A stretch of DNA of 64,000 nt from an uncultured Verrucomicrobiota bacterium (GTDB taxonomy: Bacteria > Verrucomicrobiota > Verrucomicrobiia > Limisphaerales > UBA9464): positions 96,357 through 160,356 of the forward strand of contig CAIXUG010000056.1 in NCBI GenBank assembly GCA_903922605.1, read 5' to 3'. Shown piece by piece: positions 51,617 to 60,387 of this stretch. The position numbers were made by a program, and so were the translations under genes. The notes beneath the pieces were generated by a model. That model was not told where the DNA came from. It did not search any database and saw only the letters and a program-made list of their open reading frames with translations. Every line of letters starts with the position of its first letter. Position 1 is the first letter of the stretch.

Positions 51617-54367
51617 ATGACCAAAGTGTTCAACCTCCTCCGCGTGATCCTTTTGTGTGCCTGTGCACAGGCTGCGCTTGGACAAGCACCGAACCAAGTT
51701 GCCGAAGAAGAAGCCATTCGCCGTCAGGAAAAGGCGATCCTGCTGCATCGGACTTTGGGGGCTGCCCAGGCTGCCCAGACCGAAAAGGATTTCAAATCGG
51801 CGGCCAAACTGTACGAAGACGCCTATGCCCTGAGCGAGACCTTGGGTGACTCGGTCGATGCGGAACGGAAGCAGGTCGTGACCGGCCTGTCCGCCGTGAG
51901 GACCCAGCTGGCAATTGCCGCCCAGCGCGACGGCGATGTCCGCGAGGCGGACGTCCAGATCACCCGCGCCCTGAAGGTTGACCCTGCGAACGCGCAGGCC
52001 CGCAGCTTCAAGGCCGACAACGACCGCCGAGTGGAGGATATGCGCGGCCGCCTGCCCACCGAAGTGGTGAACGCCCGCCGGGCCGAAAACGAGACCAACA
52101 TGGTGGCCGTGGCCACCACGGTGCAGGACGGTGTGGTGCTGTACCAGATGGGCAAGCTCGAGGAGGCCGAGGAAATCTTCCAGAAGGCGCTCAAGGCGTA
52201 TCCTGAAAATCAGGCCGCCTATTACTACCTGAACCTCATCCGTGAGCAGCGGTATCAACGCGCGCAGAAATCCAAGGCCCTCACCAGCAAGGATAAGCTG
52301 ATCGAGGTCGCGCAAGAGTGGGAAACGCCGCGCAACACCCTGCCGGTGGCAAATCCCTGGGCGCGCACCAATCTCGTGCACACCAGCAGCGGCCGTCAGG
52401 TCATCGCCAGCAAGCTGGACCGCATCATCCTCAACGACGTGAAGTTCGAGGCCCTGCCGCTCAGCGCAGTCGTGCAGTATCTCGAGGAGGAAACGAAAAA
52501 GCGCGACCCGGAAAAGCGGGGTGTGAACTTCATCATCAGCTCGACGATTGACGTCCCCGCCCAGCAGACCACCACAACGATTGACCCGACCACGGGTCAA
52601 CCGGTCGCGTCTGCGGGTTCCGAGCCGGTGGATCTGAACAACATCGTCGTTCGTCTCACGCCGAGCCTGCACAACGTGCGGCTGGCGGACGTGCTGGACG
52701 CCATCACCAAGGTTTCCGAGAAGCCGCTCAAGGTGTCGATTGAAGATTACGCGGTCGTCATCACCCAACGCCTGCCTGAGCCCGAGCAGCTGTTCACCCG
52801 CCAGTTCCGGGTTGATCCCAATACCTTCCTGCAAGGCTTGGAAAGCGTGGTCGGCATTTCGCTCCTGAGCAATTTCCAGAGCCAGAACAGCGGCGGCGGC
52901 GGCGGCGGCGGCGGCGGTGGTGGTGGCCAGGGCAGCCAGGACAGCTTCTCCGTGCCCAGTGTTTCCGTTTCCGCGACGACAGTGGGTGGTCAGGGCGGCG
53001 GCGGTGGCGGCGGTGGCGGCATCGGCGGCGCCCAAGGCGCGGGCATCACCGCGGTGACCCGTACGAATCTGATGGCCAACGTGCAGGTGATGGTCCGCCA
53101 GTTCTTTTCTGCCGCAGGCGTCAATTTCCCCCAGACCGTTATCCCTGGGCAGGCCGGTGGCTTTGCCCAGCAGCAGCTTGGTGGCCTGAATGGCCAGTTG
53201 AACGCCAATGTGGACGCGAAGGCGCTCTTCTTCAATGAACGGGCCGGAGTCCTGTTCGTTCGCGCGACGCTCTCCGACCTGGACATCATTGAAAAGGCGA
53301 TCCAGGCGCTGAACGTGCCGCCGCCGCAGGTTGAGATTGAGGCCAAGTTCACGGAAATCAGCCAGACGGACAACAAGGCCGTTGGCTTCCAGTGGCTGCT
53401 GGGCAACACCCTGCTCGGTGGTGGCCGGGTCGGTCTCACCGGCGGTACCTCACCCCAGTATACCGGTGTGCCGACAGCGGCGAATCCGGCCTCGGCCAAC
53501 GGTCTGAATCCGGGTGGCGTATTCCCCCGGTATGACACCCAGTCCGGAGTTCTCACGGACCAGAATCTGACCACCGGACTCCGGGGCGTGGATGGCAACC
53601 AAAACGCCATCCCCACGGTGGCGACCATTTCCGGCATTCTGACCGATCCCCAATTCCGGGCCGTGATCCAGGCTCTGGATCAGCGCACCGGAGTCGACTT
53701 CCTCGCGGCGCCGAAAGTGATCACCGAAAGCGGTCGTCAGGCGCATGTGGCCGTGAACGATGTGCGCACGGTCGTCACGGGAGTGAACCAGAACCAGCAG
53801 GGCAGCGGTGGTGCCGCCACCGGGCTGGGCACCACCGGCGGTGGTGGTGTCTCCGTTGCGGTCAACTACTCGACCGTGGCCTACCCGTTCGGCCCCACGC
53901 TGGATGTGGTTCCCTACGTGTCGTCGGATGAGTTTTCCATCCAGATGACGATCATTCCGACGGTTACGGAATTCATCGGCTACGATGATCCGGGTGGATT
54001 CGTGCCCCAGGCCCAGTCCGTGTCCGGAGTCGGTGCGGCGACGGCTTTGCAATCCATTCTCCCACTGCCACATCTGCGGATTCGTGAGGTGGTCACCAGC
54101 GCGATTGTCTGGGATGGTCAGACCGTTGTTTTGGGCGGGCTGATTTCAGAGGACGTGAAGAAGAACAAGGACAAGGTGCCGGTGCTGGGCGATATCCCGG
54201 TTCTTGGCCGGTTGTTCCGCAGCGAAAGCTCGCTGACGGACAAGAAGAACCTCGTCATCTTCGTGACGCCGACGATCATTGATCCTGCCGGACGGCGCGT
54301 GCATGACCCCAACAACCTTCCGTTCGACCCCAATTCGGTTCCAATGCCGGGCGCAGGTGCCAGATAA
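51617..54367 (+). CDS. Secretin (GspD/PilQ family) with TPR N-terminus (Amuc_1098-like)
   Basis: 916 aa. Signal peptide MTKVFNLLRVILLCACAQAALG. Residues ~30-250 are TPR-like helices (TEKDFKSAAKLYEDAYALSE; LYQMGKLEEAEEIFQKALKA). A STN/N0-like domain follows (VKFEALPLSAVVQYLEEETKK ... LADVLDAITKVSEKPLKVSI). Poly-glycine runs lie near 425-438 and 458-470. The secretin core occupies ~600-890: VEIEAKFTEISQTDNKAVG, FLAAPKVITESGRQAHVAVND and VWDGQTVVLGGLI, then VPVLGDIPVLGRLFRS at ~853-868. It forms the outer-membrane pore. Gene order makes it part of the pilus-like system. No assembly ATPase is nearby. Confidence 0.85.
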   Translation: MTKVFNLLRVILLCACAQAALGQAPNQVAEEEAIRRQEKAILLHRTLGAAQAAQTEKDFKSAAKLYEDAYALSETLGDSVDAERKQVVTGLSAVRTQLAIAAQRDGDVREADVQITRALKVDPANAQARSFKADNDRRVEDMRGRLPTEVVNARRAENETNMVAVATTVQDGVVLYQMGKLEEAEEIFQKALKAYPENQAAYYYLNLIREQRYQRAQKSKALTSKDKLIEVAQEWETPRNTLPVANPWARTNLVHTSSGRQVIASKLDRIILNDVKFEALPLSAVVQYLEEETKKRDPEKRGVNFIISSTIDVPAQQTTTTIDPTTGQPVASAGSEPVDLNNIVVRLTPSLHNVRLADVLDAITKVSEKPLKVSIEDYAVVITQRLPEPEQLFTRQFRVDPNTFLQGLESVVGISLLSNFQSQNSGGGGGGGGGGGGQGSQDSFSVPSVSVSATTVGGQGGGGGGGGGIGGAQGAGITAVTRTNLMANVQVMVRQFFSAAGVNFPQTVIPGQAGGFAQQQLGGLNGQLNANVDAKALFFNERAGVLFVRATLSDLDIIEKAIQALNVPPPQVEIEAKFTEISQTDNKAVGFQWLLGNTLLGGGRVGLTGGTSPQYTGVPTAANPASANGLNPGGVFPRYDTQSGVLTDQNLTTGLRGVDGNQNAIPTVATISGILTDPQFRAVIQALDQRTGVDFLAAPKVITESGRQAHVAVNDVRTVVTGVNQNQQGSGGAATGLGTTGGGGVSVAVNYSTVAYPFGPTLDVVPYVSSDEFSIQMTIIPTVTEFIGYDDPGGFVPQAQSVSGVGAATALQSILPLPHLRIREVVTSAIVWDGQTVVLGGLISEDVKKNKDKVPVLGDIPVLGRLFRSESSLTDKKNLVIFVTPTIIDPAGRRVHDPNNLPFDPNSVPMPGAGAR

Positions 54368-54486
54368 GTGACGGCTTTGAGGAACAGGCCAGAGACAAAG
54401 TGCCACATTCGATTGGATTTTCCGGCCTTCAAGGCCTAGGTATGTCAGGTGAATGGGCTCGTGAAAACTGTGGGTAGACAACCGTT

Positions 54487-55992
54487 ATGCCATTTCGGAG
54501 TTTGAACTTACTGAAGCTGCAAAAGGCGTGCTGCCGACTCGTTGGCAGCCTGTTCCTGCTGCCGGTTTTTCACCTGGGCGCGACGTCGGGCTTTCTGCCC
54601 GATGGCGGTGAATCTTCGCTCGTGGGTAGTCTGGCCGCCGACCAGACGGCGCCCGCGATCGCCATCAGCACCGAGGGGGGCTTCATTGTGTGGCAGGACA
54701 GCGGGGGCAACGGGGATGGTGCCGGCATTCGTGCCCGACGCATCAATCGCAACCTGACCGGCTCCTTGCAGCCGTTCTGGGTGAACAGCAACACGACCGG
54801 GATTCACGAGACACCCCAAGTCGCCCTGCTGGCGGATGGGGGCGCGGTCTTTGTCTGGCGCGGCGGCCCGCTGGGGAAGCAGGGCATCTTTGCCCGTTTT
54901 CTGCTTTCCGGCAACAGTTCCACTCCGGTCTTTGGCAGTGATGACATCGAAATTGCCCCGGCCGGCTCAGTGCAAAACACTGGTCCGACGGCTGTCCAGC
55001 TGACGGACAGCAGTGTCGTCGTGACCTGGTCCAGTTACGGCAGCGACGGCAGCCTGTATGGAGTTCAGGCACAACGTTTCACCGCCAGCGGTGAAAAGAT
55101 TGGCACCCCCACGCAGGTCAATGTCACCACCGCGTATAATCAGAAGGAGTCCGCGTTGACCGCATTGGCCGGCGGCGGATTTGCTGTCGCTTGGGTTTCG
55201 GAAAACCAGCGTTTTCAAAACTCGGCGGACATTTTCGCCCGTGTTTTCACCGCGAACGGCGTGGCGTTGACCGGGGAGATGCGCCTGAACACGGGGACAA
55301 ACATCTGTGCTTCACCTTCCTTGGTCGGACTTCCCGCCGGCGGCTTTGCCGCCGCCTGGTCCGAATTTGACATGGCCACCCCCGCTAACGGATGGGACAT
55401 ATATGCGCGGGCGTTTGATGGCAACATCGTCTCGGAAAATCCTTCCGTTCGCATCAACTACTATCTTCCATACATTCAACAGTCACCCAAACTCTCACTC
55501 GCCGGTGATACGATTCTGGCGGTCTGGACCAGCTTGAATCAGGACGGTTCGCGGGAAGGTGTGTTTGGCCGCTATCTGTCTTTGAGCGCCCAACCGGTTG
55601 AGGACGAGTTTGGCCTGAACCAGACGGTCATCAGCCAACAGAAAGATCCGGTCGTCGCTTCCGATGGGAGTTCGCGGTTTCTAACTGCCTGGACCTCGTT
55701 CAAGTCGTTGGACAGTGGCTTTGACCTGACCAGCCGAAAATTCGTGCGCCCGGCCAGCGTTGCGGCGGTGACATGTGATATCGCCAGAGTGGTTGACAGC
55801 TCCGGCCGGCTGACGGGAATCCAGCTCAGCTGGGCGGCGGCGGCGGGTGCCAGCTACCAGCTGCAACATTCTGACAACATGGCGAGCTGGGACATTTCCA
55901 GCGCCACGCAAACCGTTTCCGGAACCACCAGTTCAGTCACCCTTCCGCTAAGCCAGTCCGGCGGATTCTTCCGAATTGTCAGCCTTCCCTGA
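54487..55992 (+). CDS. Exported seven-repeat propeller protein with C-terminal verrucomicrobial module
   Basis: 501 aa. A signal-like N-terminus (AC-rich, LVGSLFLLPVFHLGATSG) precedes seven repeats with a period of about 55 residues, each with a [VF]-x-W-x-[SDE] core: VWQD (63), VWRG (118), TWSS (175), AWVSE (228), AWSE (286), VWTS (343) and AWTS (397). This count suggests a seven-bladed propeller. The C-terminus (ASYQLQHSDNMASWDISSA, ... GGFFRIVSLP) is a module shared by two other exported proteins downstream. 120 bp after the secretin; next gene 8 bp on. Function unknown. Confidence 0.7.
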   Translation: MPFRSLNLLKLQKACCRLVGSLFLLPVFHLGATSGFLPDGGESSLVGSLAADQTAPAIAISTEGGFIVWQDSGGNGDGAGIRARRINRNLTGSLQPFWVNSNTTGIHETPQVALLADGGAVFVWRGGPLGKQGIFARFLLSGNSSTPVFGSDDIEIAPAGSVQNTGPTAVQLTDSSVVVTWSSYGSDGSLYGVQAQRFTASGEKIGTPTQVNVTTAYNQKESALTALAGGGFAVAWVSENQRFQNSADIFARVFTANGVALTGEMRLNTGTNICASPSLVGLPAGGFAAAWSEFDMATPANGWDIYARAFDGNIVSENPSVRINYYLPYIQQSPKLSLAGDTILAVWTSLNQDGSREGVFGRYLSLSAQPVEDEFGLNQTVISQQKDPVVASDGSSRFLTAWTSFKSLDSGFDLTSRKFVRPASVAAVTCDIARVVDSSGRLTGIQLSWAAAAGASYQLQHSDNMASWDISSATQTVSGTTSSVTLPLSQSGGFFRIVSLP

Positions 55993-56000
55993 ATCTGATT

Positions 56001-57452
56001 ATGTCCCGTTTCTTTTCCGCTTCACTGCTCGCAGTGCTGCTATGGCTGACCCCGGCCAAAGTGTCTGCTTTTGCGCTGCTCGGGCCCTACGCAACTTGGC
56101 AGACGTTCGAGATTGGCTACCAGCTGCCGGGTGACATTGGTGGTCCTGTCAACATCAACGAAGGTTATCGCTGGACGATACCCACGATGACCTACGGCTT
56201 TGACGCCACATTTCTGAAGTACTTCGGAACCAATGGCGTGGCGGCAGTCGAATCGGCGATCAAGATGATGAACGATATTCCGGCTGCCGATGCCATGACC
56301 GACGACCTGAGCGAGTTCCCGCTCAAGACTATGCGCATCAACAACACGGCGTCGGCGCTCGGCCTCATCGATCTTAAAACCATAACGGCATCGGTCTTCC
56401 TTGAAGAGCTGGGGCTGGCGGCACCTGAGCGGTACGTCTGGACGCTCCACTCGCGTTTCGCTCCCAATCCTCCGGCGGCCTCATACAGCATTATCCAGCG
56501 CAATTGGGATCCCATCACCAGAAACCCGAGCTCTTATGTGAACGGGGAGCTTTTCACCTGGATCATTTTGCAGACCTATGCGAACCCCGACGCTTGGGAG
56601 GCGGTTGAGGTTCCCGTGGATCCGCTCGCTAATGGGCTTACTTCCCTCGCGGGCTATTATGGAATTTCGGGCGGGACGATCCTCGGAAACGGCGCGAACC
56701 TGTATTTCACCCCTGGAGCCTATTATCCTTCATTGACCAGGGATGATGCAGGTGGCCTGCGCCACCTTTATGGCACCAAAAATTATGCGGTTGAACCGCT
56801 CGGCGTGGACGTGATCGCCGGTTCGGCCGGGGGCGGAGGTGCAATCGGTGGCGGCAGCGGTGATCCTCCTTGGCTTCCGGTAACCACGATCACGATTGTG
56901 ACGAATACCACGGGCGGCACCGTGGTGAGCAACGCCGTTCCGCGGGTAGTGACCGCACTCCGTCCAGGGATCGGCAAAGTGAACTATCAGCGCGTTGATT
57001 TCGACTCTCTCCTCAATACCACGCGGCAGCCGTATCAGGTGACTTGGACCGATCGCTATCTCACCAACGGGGTGATGCGTGCGCAGCAGGTTTCCCGTCT
57101 CATCACCCGGCCCGATATCGTATTCCGCGCCGCCGATCTGGGGACCCAGCCCCTGGTCCCGTTTTTCTTCCTGCGCACAATCCAGTTTGAAAACGACTCG
57201 GCTTTGAACACGGTCGCGGGTGGCGGGGAAGTGGTTGGGCCCGGTGTGATGCGGGGGCCGCTGGAATTGACGTTCAGCAACGCCGGGAGATATTATGTGA
57301 ATTTCGCAGCCGGCGGTGCAGGAGTTGGCGAGGATACTGCGTTCCTTGGCATCAGCTATGGATCTTTCGATGGCTCTACCAACCAACCGATCACCTATCC
57401 AGATGGGGCATCGGTCAAGGCTCTTGAAGCCTTGGTGTTGGGCGGCCAATAA
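56001..57452 (+). CDS. Exported protein resembling a matrixin domain without the HExxH site
   Basis: 483 aa. Signal peptide MSRFFSASLLAVLLWLTPAKVSA. The N-terminal half follows the order of matrixins: YRWTIPTMTYGFDATFLKYF and GVAAVESAIKMMNDIP (residues ~57-95), and SLTRDDAGGLRHLYGT near 245-260 matches the closing helix of matrixin domains (LSxDDxxGIxxLYG). The zinc motif HExxHxxGxxH is absent; EELGLAAPERYVWTLHSRF is at the place where it would be expected. A long C-terminal half follows, with a Gly-rich hinge (GSAGGGGAIGGGSG). It could be a degenerate, non-peptidase paralogue. Function unknown. Confidence 0.58.
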   Translation: MSRFFSASLLAVLLWLTPAKVSAFALLGPYATWQTFEIGYQLPGDIGGPVNINEGYRWTIPTMTYGFDATFLKYFGTNGVAAVESAIKMMNDIPAADAMTDDLSEFPLKTMRINNTASALGLIDLKTITASVFLEELGLAAPERYVWTLHSRFAPNPPAASYSIIQRNWDPITRNPSSYVNGELFTWIILQTYANPDAWEAVEVPVDPLANGLTSLAGYYGISGGTILGNGANLYFTPGAYYPSLTRDDAGGLRHLYGTKNYAVEPLGVDVIAGSAGGGGAIGGGSGDPPWLPVTTITIVTNTTGGTVVSNAVPRVVTALRPGIGKVNYQRVDFDSLLNTTRQPYQVTWTDRYLTNGVMRAQQVSRLITRPDIVFRAADLGTQPLVPFFFLRTIQFENDSALNTVAGGGEVVGPGVMRGPLELTFSNAGRYYVNFAAGGAGVGEDTAFLGISYGSFDGSTNQPITYPDGASVKALEALVLGGQ

Positions 57453-57476
57453 TTCTGCCCCTTGCGACATATTTTC

Positions 57477-60359
57477 ATGAAGACACGGCTCATTTCGACA
57501 CTTACCAGCTGGTTGCTGGCAGGATTTGCCGCTCTCGGGGCGACGGCGGATCTGTACATCAATGACGACGTGCTGACGACGCCGCCGCAGATTGATGCCC
57601 GCGCGTTTCTCAACCGCGGCTCGATGGATTTTTCCGGACTCACGCTGCCGTTCGACACGCAGAATACACTCTATTTCACGAACGCCGGTTCGATGACCGC
57701 GTCCGGTTTTGGCTTGGGAGGATTCCGGCTTGACCACACCGATGGGGCTAGCGGGGCGAGGATCCCTGCCACGGTCATTTATAACGAGCAGGGAGCGTCC
57801 ATCAGCGGAACGCCGTACGTGCTTCTCAGCGCGACGAATCTGCTCAATCGGGGAACCTTGGCGACTTCAGTGGATGGGCTGCTGCAGTTGAACGGACAGA
57901 ATGTGGATGTTTCCAGCGGCAAGCTGGATCTTGGCTCGCTGGGGGATACGCTTCCGTTTGGTGACGGTTCCCAAACCCGCACCAATTTTACCCCGTCGGC
58001 CGGGGTCAGTGACGGTTATTGGGGCACCAACAACATCAGCCTTGATGTCACCAAATTCTTCAAATACGCGACCAATGGGGTGACGATCACCACTCCGGCG
58101 TTTCGCGTGCGGCCCGGCGGGACCGTCAGCCTGACGCAAAAAGCCCCTCTGGTTTACGTCAATACCAACAGCATGGGCGACGCCAAGGCACCGACGAACC
58201 TGATTGTGCAGGCGGTGTTTGTGGCCAACAACAACACGAACATCTCCGTGGATGTTTCCTTTGTCGACAGTGACGAGGACGGCAATCCGTTCAAGACGGT
58301 TGTCACCAAGTTCAGCGGATACGAAACCAACATCATCACGCGGCAGAAGGATCTGCGGACCCTCATTCTTTCGGACGCGTTTGCCTCGGAGACCAATCTG
58401 CTGGTTGCCGCCGACACGAATCTGTTCCTGCTGACCAACTCCACAACCTTGCGCACCTTCCGGCCGGCCAACTTCAATGTTTACCGGACTGACCAGGGCG
58501 GTGGCGCGCCGGCCAACTCGGTCATCAGCAGCAACATATTTACCCAGTTCGGCTCCCCGCAGTTCACCAACGCGATGAGCTACAGCAACACGGTGGTGGG
58601 AGGCTTTTACTCGGCCTACGAGGCGATCGTTGACTCGAGTCAGGTTTTGGGGGGCAATCTGCCGAACGCCGATTACACCAATTACGCGGGCCGGCTTGAA
58701 ATCAACGCGGATAATCTGAACCTGAGCAACGCACGGATTCGTGGTGCGGGCGTGGCCTTTGTGCGGGCGAAAAACCTGGTCTCCTCGGCCAACGTCCAGG
58801 TGGATCTGCCGCTCCTGTTCTACGATCTGGGGGCGACCAATGGGAACCTGGTGTTGCAGCAGCTTGCCGGCGCAAGCATCACGCGTTTCGCCTCCGGCAC
58901 AATTGAGGCCTGGAGTGTCATGTGGACGAACGGGTTCGACCTCCTGACCACAAACATCACGGTGGATCCCACCACCATGGCTACCAATACCGATATCACC
59001 ACCACCAACTACACGACGATGTTCCATGTGCTGGTGGTGAGCAGCGCGTTGGACGCCAACGCCGGAATTTCCGGAGTGACGGGGCTGAAGGCCACCGCCA
59101 CCAATACCGTAGTGGCTGACACGGTGGAGGTTTTCGGCGACTTCAACCTGCAATCAGAAAGCCTGACGGTCAATGGGTCGCTCAGGCTCGATGGAGGGAT
59201 CTGGTCCGCGGCCAACACGGTCGGGCTGCGCCGGCTGACCAACAACGGGCTGATGACGGTCGTCGGGGTGCCCAACTACGGAAAGGACCGTGCGACCCCG
59301 TATGAGACCTGGGTCAACACCGGGACCAATCAGGCCTATTCGATGTCAATCGCGGCTGATACACTATACAGTTCCGGAACGATCTACACGGCCCTTGGGC
59401 CCTTGGACATCACCGCGACCAGCGCCCAACTCGACGGGACGGCGAGCAAAATTCAAGCGACCGGTGACCTTTTTCTCACCGCCACGGATCTCAAAATGCG
59501 GGGCGCCACGTTGACCAGCCAGCGGGGTATCCAGCTTCAAATCGCAAATTCACTTGCCGATGCAGGGGCCGACCAGCCGAACCGGATTCAAAGCGCCTTC
59601 GGCTTCACCCTGCCGACCAAGCCTTCCGTGGCGACGCTCTTGGGCACGACGTTTGAGGTGGATGTGGCGGCCGGCGGTTCGGCGGACATCCTTTGGCCGG
59701 CCAGTGATTTGGGGACCGGCAAGAACGGGTTTTCGAACAATGTCGCCATCGGCAGCCTCAGCCTGATTTCTGACGTGGACGGCTTCATCAACATCGCGGG
59801 CATATCCGGGGGGAAGGCGATCTACGTGGACTTCTTGGAACTCAGCTCGCTGATTTCAGGGGATCTCGCCAGCTACATTCAGGTGGCGGACGATTTCACG
59901 ATCTATTTCGCCGATTCAAACGTGCCGGTTGAACAGCTGGATGGCGCACTGAACGGGCACCTGAAGTGGGTCCGCGACTTTGCCGGACCCAAGAGCGGGA
60001 TCGACGTGGCGCTGGCCGACGGCACCACGGTGCGGGTTAACCGCAACCTCTTTAACAGTCAGGAGATCGATTCCGACAGCGACGGGATTGCGAACGCCTT
60101 CGACCCGACCCCGTTCGGAGGGGTGCCGATCCAGACCCGCATCCTCAACCAGACCCCGCCGGTCACGGAAATCTCCTGGCTTGGCGCGCCGCTTACAACC
60201 TACCGCGTGGAGGTCAGCAGCTCATTGTCTCCGCCCGTGGTCTGGGAACTGGTCACGACTGTCAGCAATAGTACCACCGACTCGGCCCCGCTGACGGCAC
60301 AGGATCCTGTCAAGCCTGACCAGCCCGTGCGCTACTACCGTGTGACCTACGAACCCTGA
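57477..60359 (+). CDS. Large exported beta-rich protein with C-terminal verrucomicrobial module
   Basis: 960 aa from ATG 57477. Signal peptide MKTRLISTLTSWLLAGFAALGATA. The body is rich in Asn, Thr and Gly with repeating strand pairs (LLNRGTLATSVDGLLQLNG; SESLTVNGSLRLDGGIWS; LSNARIRGAGVAFVRAKNL), consistent with a beta-helix or stacked beta structure. Near 860 there is a Ca-binding-like DSDSDGIANAFDPTPFGG (thrombospondin type 3-like). The final ~70 residues have the module also seen in neighbours (TYRVEVSSSLSPPVVWELV ... VRYYRVTYEP). No catalytic motif. It lies 24 bp after the previous gene. Confidence 0.68.
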   Translation: MKTRLISTLTSWLLAGFAALGATADLYINDDVLTTPPQIDARAFLNRGSMDFSGLTLPFDTQNTLYFTNAGSMTASGFGLGGFRLDHTDGASGARIPATVIYNEQGASISGTPYVLLSATNLLNRGTLATSVDGLLQLNGQNVDVSSGKLDLGSLGDTLPFGDGSQTRTNFTPSAGVSDGYWGTNNISLDVTKFFKYATNGVTITTPAFRVRPGGTVSLTQKAPLVYVNTNSMGDAKAPTNLIVQAVFVANNNTNISVDVSFVDSDEDGNPFKTVVTKFSGYETNIITRQKDLRTLILSDAFASETNLLVAADTNLFLLTNSTTLRTFRPANFNVYRTDQGGGAPANSVISSNIFTQFGSPQFTNAMSYSNTVVGGFYSAYEAIVDSSQVLGGNLPNADYTNYAGRLEINADNLNLSNARIRGAGVAFVRAKNLVSSANVQVDLPLLFYDLGATNGNLVLQQLAGASITRFASGTIEAWSVMWTNGFDLLTTNITVDPTTMATNTDITTTNYTTMFHVLVVSSALDANAGISGVTGLKATATNTVVADTVEVFGDFNLQSESLTVNGSLRLDGGIWSAANTVGLRRLTNNGLMTVVGVPNYGKDRATPYETWVNTGTNQAYSMSIAADTLYSSGTIYTALGPLDITATSAQLDGTASKIQATGDLFLTATDLKMRGATLTSQRGIQLQIANSLADAGADQPNRIQSAFGFTLPTKPSVATLLGTTFEVDVAAGGSADILWPASDLGTGKNGFSNNVAIGSLSLISDVDGFINIAGISGGKAIYVDFLELSSLISGDLASYIQVADDFTIYFADSNVPVEQLDGALNGHLKWVRDFAGPKSGIDVALADGTTVRVNRNLFNSQEIDSDSDGIANAFDPTPFGGVPIQTRILNQTPPVTEISWLGAPLTTYRVEVSSSLSPPVVWELVTTVSNSTTDSAPLTAQDPVKPDQPVRYYRVTYEP

Positions 60360-60387
60360 CGGTTCATTTTACTGACGCCATTTCATT

